DNA from: Candidatus Brocadiaceae bacterium
Lineage (GTDB): Bacteria > Planctomycetota > Brocadiia > Brocadiales > Brocadiaceae
Reading direction: 5' to 3'
Assembly (NCBI GenBank): GCA_024653795.1
Contig: JANLHY010000641.1
Coordinates: 1-9,080, forward strand
Length of the DNA stretch: 9,080 bases
The first letter of the stretch is position 1. Each line of letters starts with the position of its first letter. The position numbers and the translations under genes were made by a program. Below, in pieces: positions 7,903-9,080 of the stretch. The notes under the pieces are model-generated. The model was not told the DNA's origin, searched no databases, and saw only the letters and a list, made by a program, of their open reading frames with translations.

Positions 7903-7965
7903 GCCCCCTTTGTTAACCAGGGGGATAAATAGAGTAGAGGGGATCACATCTTAAATAATAATTAT
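7903..7965 (+). repeat. hairpin repeat, possible decayed copy B of the composite element
   Basis: CCCCCT (7904-7909) and AGGGGG (7919-7924) form a perfect 6-bp stem with a 9-nt loop. GAGGGGAT follows at 7937-7944 and CTTAAATAA at 7950-7958. The order (C/G-run palindrome, then GAGGGGAT, then CTTAAATAA) echoes copy A at 101-190, so this may be a degenerate third copy. On the minus strand it lies in the untranslated leader of hisI, about 35-60 nt before the start codon. The hairpin is plain to see; kinship to the other copies is an inference. Confidence 0.5.
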
Positions 7966-7982
7966 TGATATTTTTTATTCAA
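7955..7982 (-). promoter_or_regulatory. possible hisI promoter
   Basis: On the minus strand TTGAAT (7982-7977) and TATTAT (7960-7955) are spaced by 16 nt. The leader would then include the repeat hairpin at 7904-7924. The region is strongly AT-rich, so the match is only suggestive. Confidence 0.35.
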
Positions 7983-8018
7983 TTATTATAATGACTTCTA
8001 ATTTATCTTTCACTTTAA

Positions 8019-8198
8019 ATTTATTTCAATAAAAGACGTCGAAGAAGAGGTCATCTCTTCCGGGACAGGTTCAAGGCTATCCTGTTAGATGCAAATGAAT
8101 ATCTTATCCTGCTTTCTCGTTATATCTATCTTAACCCCGTTCGTGCGAAAATGGTGACACATCCACTGGAGTATTCATGGAGTAGTTATCCTGTATAG
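8019..8198 (+). pseudogene. RAYT/IS200-type (Y1) transposase remnant, C-terminal part
   Basis: This is the only recognisable gene fragment on the plus strand. From just after a TAA (8016-8018) to a TAG (8196-8198) it encodes 59 residues of a REP-associated or IS200-like tyrosine transposase. Hallmarks are YFNKR, RRGHLFRDRFKAILLD (9-24), NEYLILLSRYIYLNPVRAKM (26-45) and the closing P..YSWSSY. Family members usually run to about 200 residues or more. The N-terminal HUH (His-x-His) metal-binding region is absent, there is no start codon, and the end comes right after the WSSY motif. The Tyr-rich stretch YLILLSRYIYLNPV should hold the former catalytic tyrosine, but I cannot say which one. In-frame residues before the TAA are not convincingly homologous. 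It is a dead relic with no functional product. It lies close to palindromic repeats, which RAYT enzymes are known to mobilise. Confidence 0.85.
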
Positions 8199-8280
8199 AG
8201 AAGACCAAGTAAAAATGAGGGATAAGATAATAAATTGAAGAAGCAATTATTTAATTTTTAAAATGTGGCCCCTGGTACCC

Positions 8281-8555
8281 TCAAATAATAGACGCCTTTT
8301 CAAATTTAATTGTAGGAACAGAGACTCTTGGCGCCTTAGCAATCCTTTTAGAGTTTTTCATTAACTTTGTAATCTGTCTGCCAACTTCTGCATTAACAAT
8401 TTTTTCTCCACATTGCGGACATACTCCCGCAGGTATATCCTCTACAATAATAAGCTCCCCTCGCATCCAGAAATCTTGTTTGATGAGTTTTTTTTGCATA
8501 GTGGTATTACAAATTTCACACGCCCCATAATCATATCCTGTTGCCTTTTTTTCAT
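8281..8555 (-). CDS. YgiT-type zinc-finger antitoxin (MqsA-like), apparent frameshift near the start
   Basis: An antitoxin-like protein of the YgiT-type zinc-finger family, whose members neutralise a toxin encoded just upstream. The uninterrupted part (8281-8499, 72 residues from an internal ATG) has IIVEDIPAGVCPQCGEKI with CPQC at 27-30, and the closing VPTIKFEKA typical of short members. The frame continues upstream to encode YGACEICNTT, which supplies the missing first CxxC. The only well-placed start is the ATG at 8555-8553, with GAGG before it and overlapping the toxin stop (ATGA). It is in another frame: it reads ATG AAA AAA AGG through seven A (8552-8546). One extra A, or a -1 slip there, would restore a 91-residue protein with CxxC at 13-16 and 46-49. 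Without it, translation ends after about 37 codons. There is no C-terminal helix-turn-helix as in MqsA. It may be a pseudogene, a sequencing error or programmed slippage. Confidence 0.75.
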
Positions 8556-8761
8556 TTTGTTTCCTCTAAAGCGTAAGTCGTGATTAATAATAATCTTCCT
8601 GTACTTTTAATCCTGCAAATAATTGCAATTTCTCTTTCATCTGTTGCGGGTCCGACAACCTCGTAACGCATCCCTCTGGAATCTCGTGTAAATTTACGTC
8701 TTATTCTACCATGGGCAATTGCCATTTCAATATCTGCGAAAATAAGATTGTTTTTCCTGGG
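8552..8761 (-). pseudogene. DUF4258-type toxin gene, N-terminally truncated
   Basis: The frame encodes IFADIEMAIAHGRI, then FTRDSRGMRYEVVGP, EIAIICRI and GRLLLITTYALEE before TGA. This matches the DUF4258 family: an 'xDIExAIxxG' helix, an 'RGxRYxVxG' strand, and a closing 'LxIITxY'. These are small RelE/MqsR-like toxins usually paired with YgiT-type antitoxins. Only 69 codons are open and there is no usable start at the beginning. The first in-frame ATG (8725-8723) would drop part of the fold. The usual N-terminal segment with a 'HAxxRMxxR' helix is absent; a stop at 8764-8762 and then the palindromic repeat lie where it should be. The TGA stop overlaps the antitoxin ATG by 4 nt (ATGA), so translation was coupled, in toxin-first order as in mqsRA. 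It is probably inactive. Confidence 0.72.
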
Positions 8762-8792
8762 CTATTCCCCATTTTCATGAGGACAAGTTTAC

Positions 8793-8913
8793 AACCCTTT
8801 CCTCCCCCTTTATCCCCCTCCGGAGGGGGACAGTGGGAGGAGGGGGGATTTTTTGTCTGCCACTACCAAGAACCCGCATAAATAAAATGAAAATTCCTAT
8901 ACTATCAATTTAT
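8793..8913 (+). repeat. composite palindromic repeat, copy C (3' of the MscS gene)
   Basis: The left block has a C-run (8801-8808) and then a perfect 18-bp palindrome, TCCCCCTCCGGAGGGGGA (8813-8830). A G-rich tract (8835-8847) ends in six T (8849-8854). The right block (8871-8913) matches copy A (148-190) at 39 of 43 positions. The spacer is about 20 nt longer than in copy A and looks like a partial duplication of the G-rich arm. The right edge covers the stop codon of the MscS gene. The left edge abuts the truncated toxin gene. Confidence 0.78.
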
Positions 8914-9080
8914 TTATTGTCTTCTTGCTTAAGGTGTTTCTGTATATTTTGGTCAGGAAAAGGCGCAATCGTACGGATATGAATATCCCTCTGGGGGAAG
9001 GCAATTTCTATCTTATTTTCTCGAAACACTTCGTCGATGGCAAAATTCAACTCGCTCTGTGTAAACCAGCGTTTCCCGGG
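8910..9080 (-). CDS. MscS-family mechanosensitive channel, C-terminal fragment (cut by window edge)
   Basis: The last 56 codons of a gene running in from beyond the right edge. The peptide has SELNFAIDEVFRENKIEIAF (9-28) followed by PQRDIHIRT. This is the C-terminal cytoplasmic-domain signature of small-conductance mechanosensitive channels (MscS/MscK/YnaI type), which open under membrane tension in hypo-osmotic shock. Membrane and pore segments are outside the window, so the subfamily cannot be assigned. A hydrophilic tail (PDQNIQKHLKQEDNK) follows. The TAA stop and final Lys codon sit in the edge of the repeat at 8871-8913. The gene is on the same strand as the others, but the repeat and broken toxin-antitoxin pair separate it from them. 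Confidence 0.85.
   Translation of the reverse strand, partial: PGKRWFTQSELNFAIDEVFRENKIEIAFPQRDIHIRTIAPFPDQNIQKHLKQEDNK

Noticed and set aside
8199..8280. Weak hairpin AATTG-AAGAAG-CAATT followed by an AT-rich stretch, between the transposase relic and the antitoxin gene.
   Set aside because: The 5-bp A/T-dominated stem is too unstable to call a terminator on either strand.
1..9080. tRNA, rRNA, CRISPR array or riboswitch.
   Set aside because: No cloverleaf-like segment, no regularly spaced repeat-spacer pattern and no recognised riboswitch core was seen on reading either strand.

Overview
The window looks like part of a moderately AT-rich chromosome from an anammox-type planctomycete (order Brocadiales, the Kuenenia/Brocadia group). 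This is an inference. It rests on a System II cytochrome c maturation pair (ResB/CcsB plus CcsA), the style of the housekeeping proteins, and C-run/G-run palindromic repeats between genes. No rRNA or other taxonomic marker is present. Every gene except one transposase remnant lies on the minus strand, so 'upstream' of a gene means higher coordinates.

Layout, left to right. 1-203: region 3' of ileS, holding one copy of a composite palindromic repeat. 204-6359: a compact leftward operon transcribed resB > ccsA > acyP > yggU > ileS, with junctions of 1, 3, 1 and 4 nt. It couples haem delivery and ligation for c-type cytochromes to two small housekeeping proteins and isoleucyl-tRNA synthetase. 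6360-6592: intergenic, with a possible resB promoter and nothing else clear. 6593-7345: an OmpA/MotB-like peptidoglycan-binding lipoprotein with a strong Shine-Dalgarno sequence and a good sigma70-type promoter. 7473-7868: hisI, standing apart from other histidine genes.

7869-8909 is a decayed accessory stretch. It holds a hairpin repeat in the hisI leader, the C-terminal part of a RAYT/IS200-type (Y1) transposase on the plus strand, and a toxin-antitoxin pair of the DUF4258/YgiT type in which both genes look damaged. The toxin lacks its N-terminus. The antitoxin needs a -1 shift in a run of seven A to gain its first zinc-binding CxxC. The stretch ends in a second copy of the composite repeat.

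8910-9080 is the C-terminal end of an MscS-family mechanosensitive channel, cut by the window edge. Its stop codon falls inside the edge of the repeat.

I found no complete novel defence or biosynthetic system. The most unusual items are the shared composite repeat, the frameshifted antitoxin, a threefold internal repeat in the large ResB protein, and a variant metal motif in HisI.
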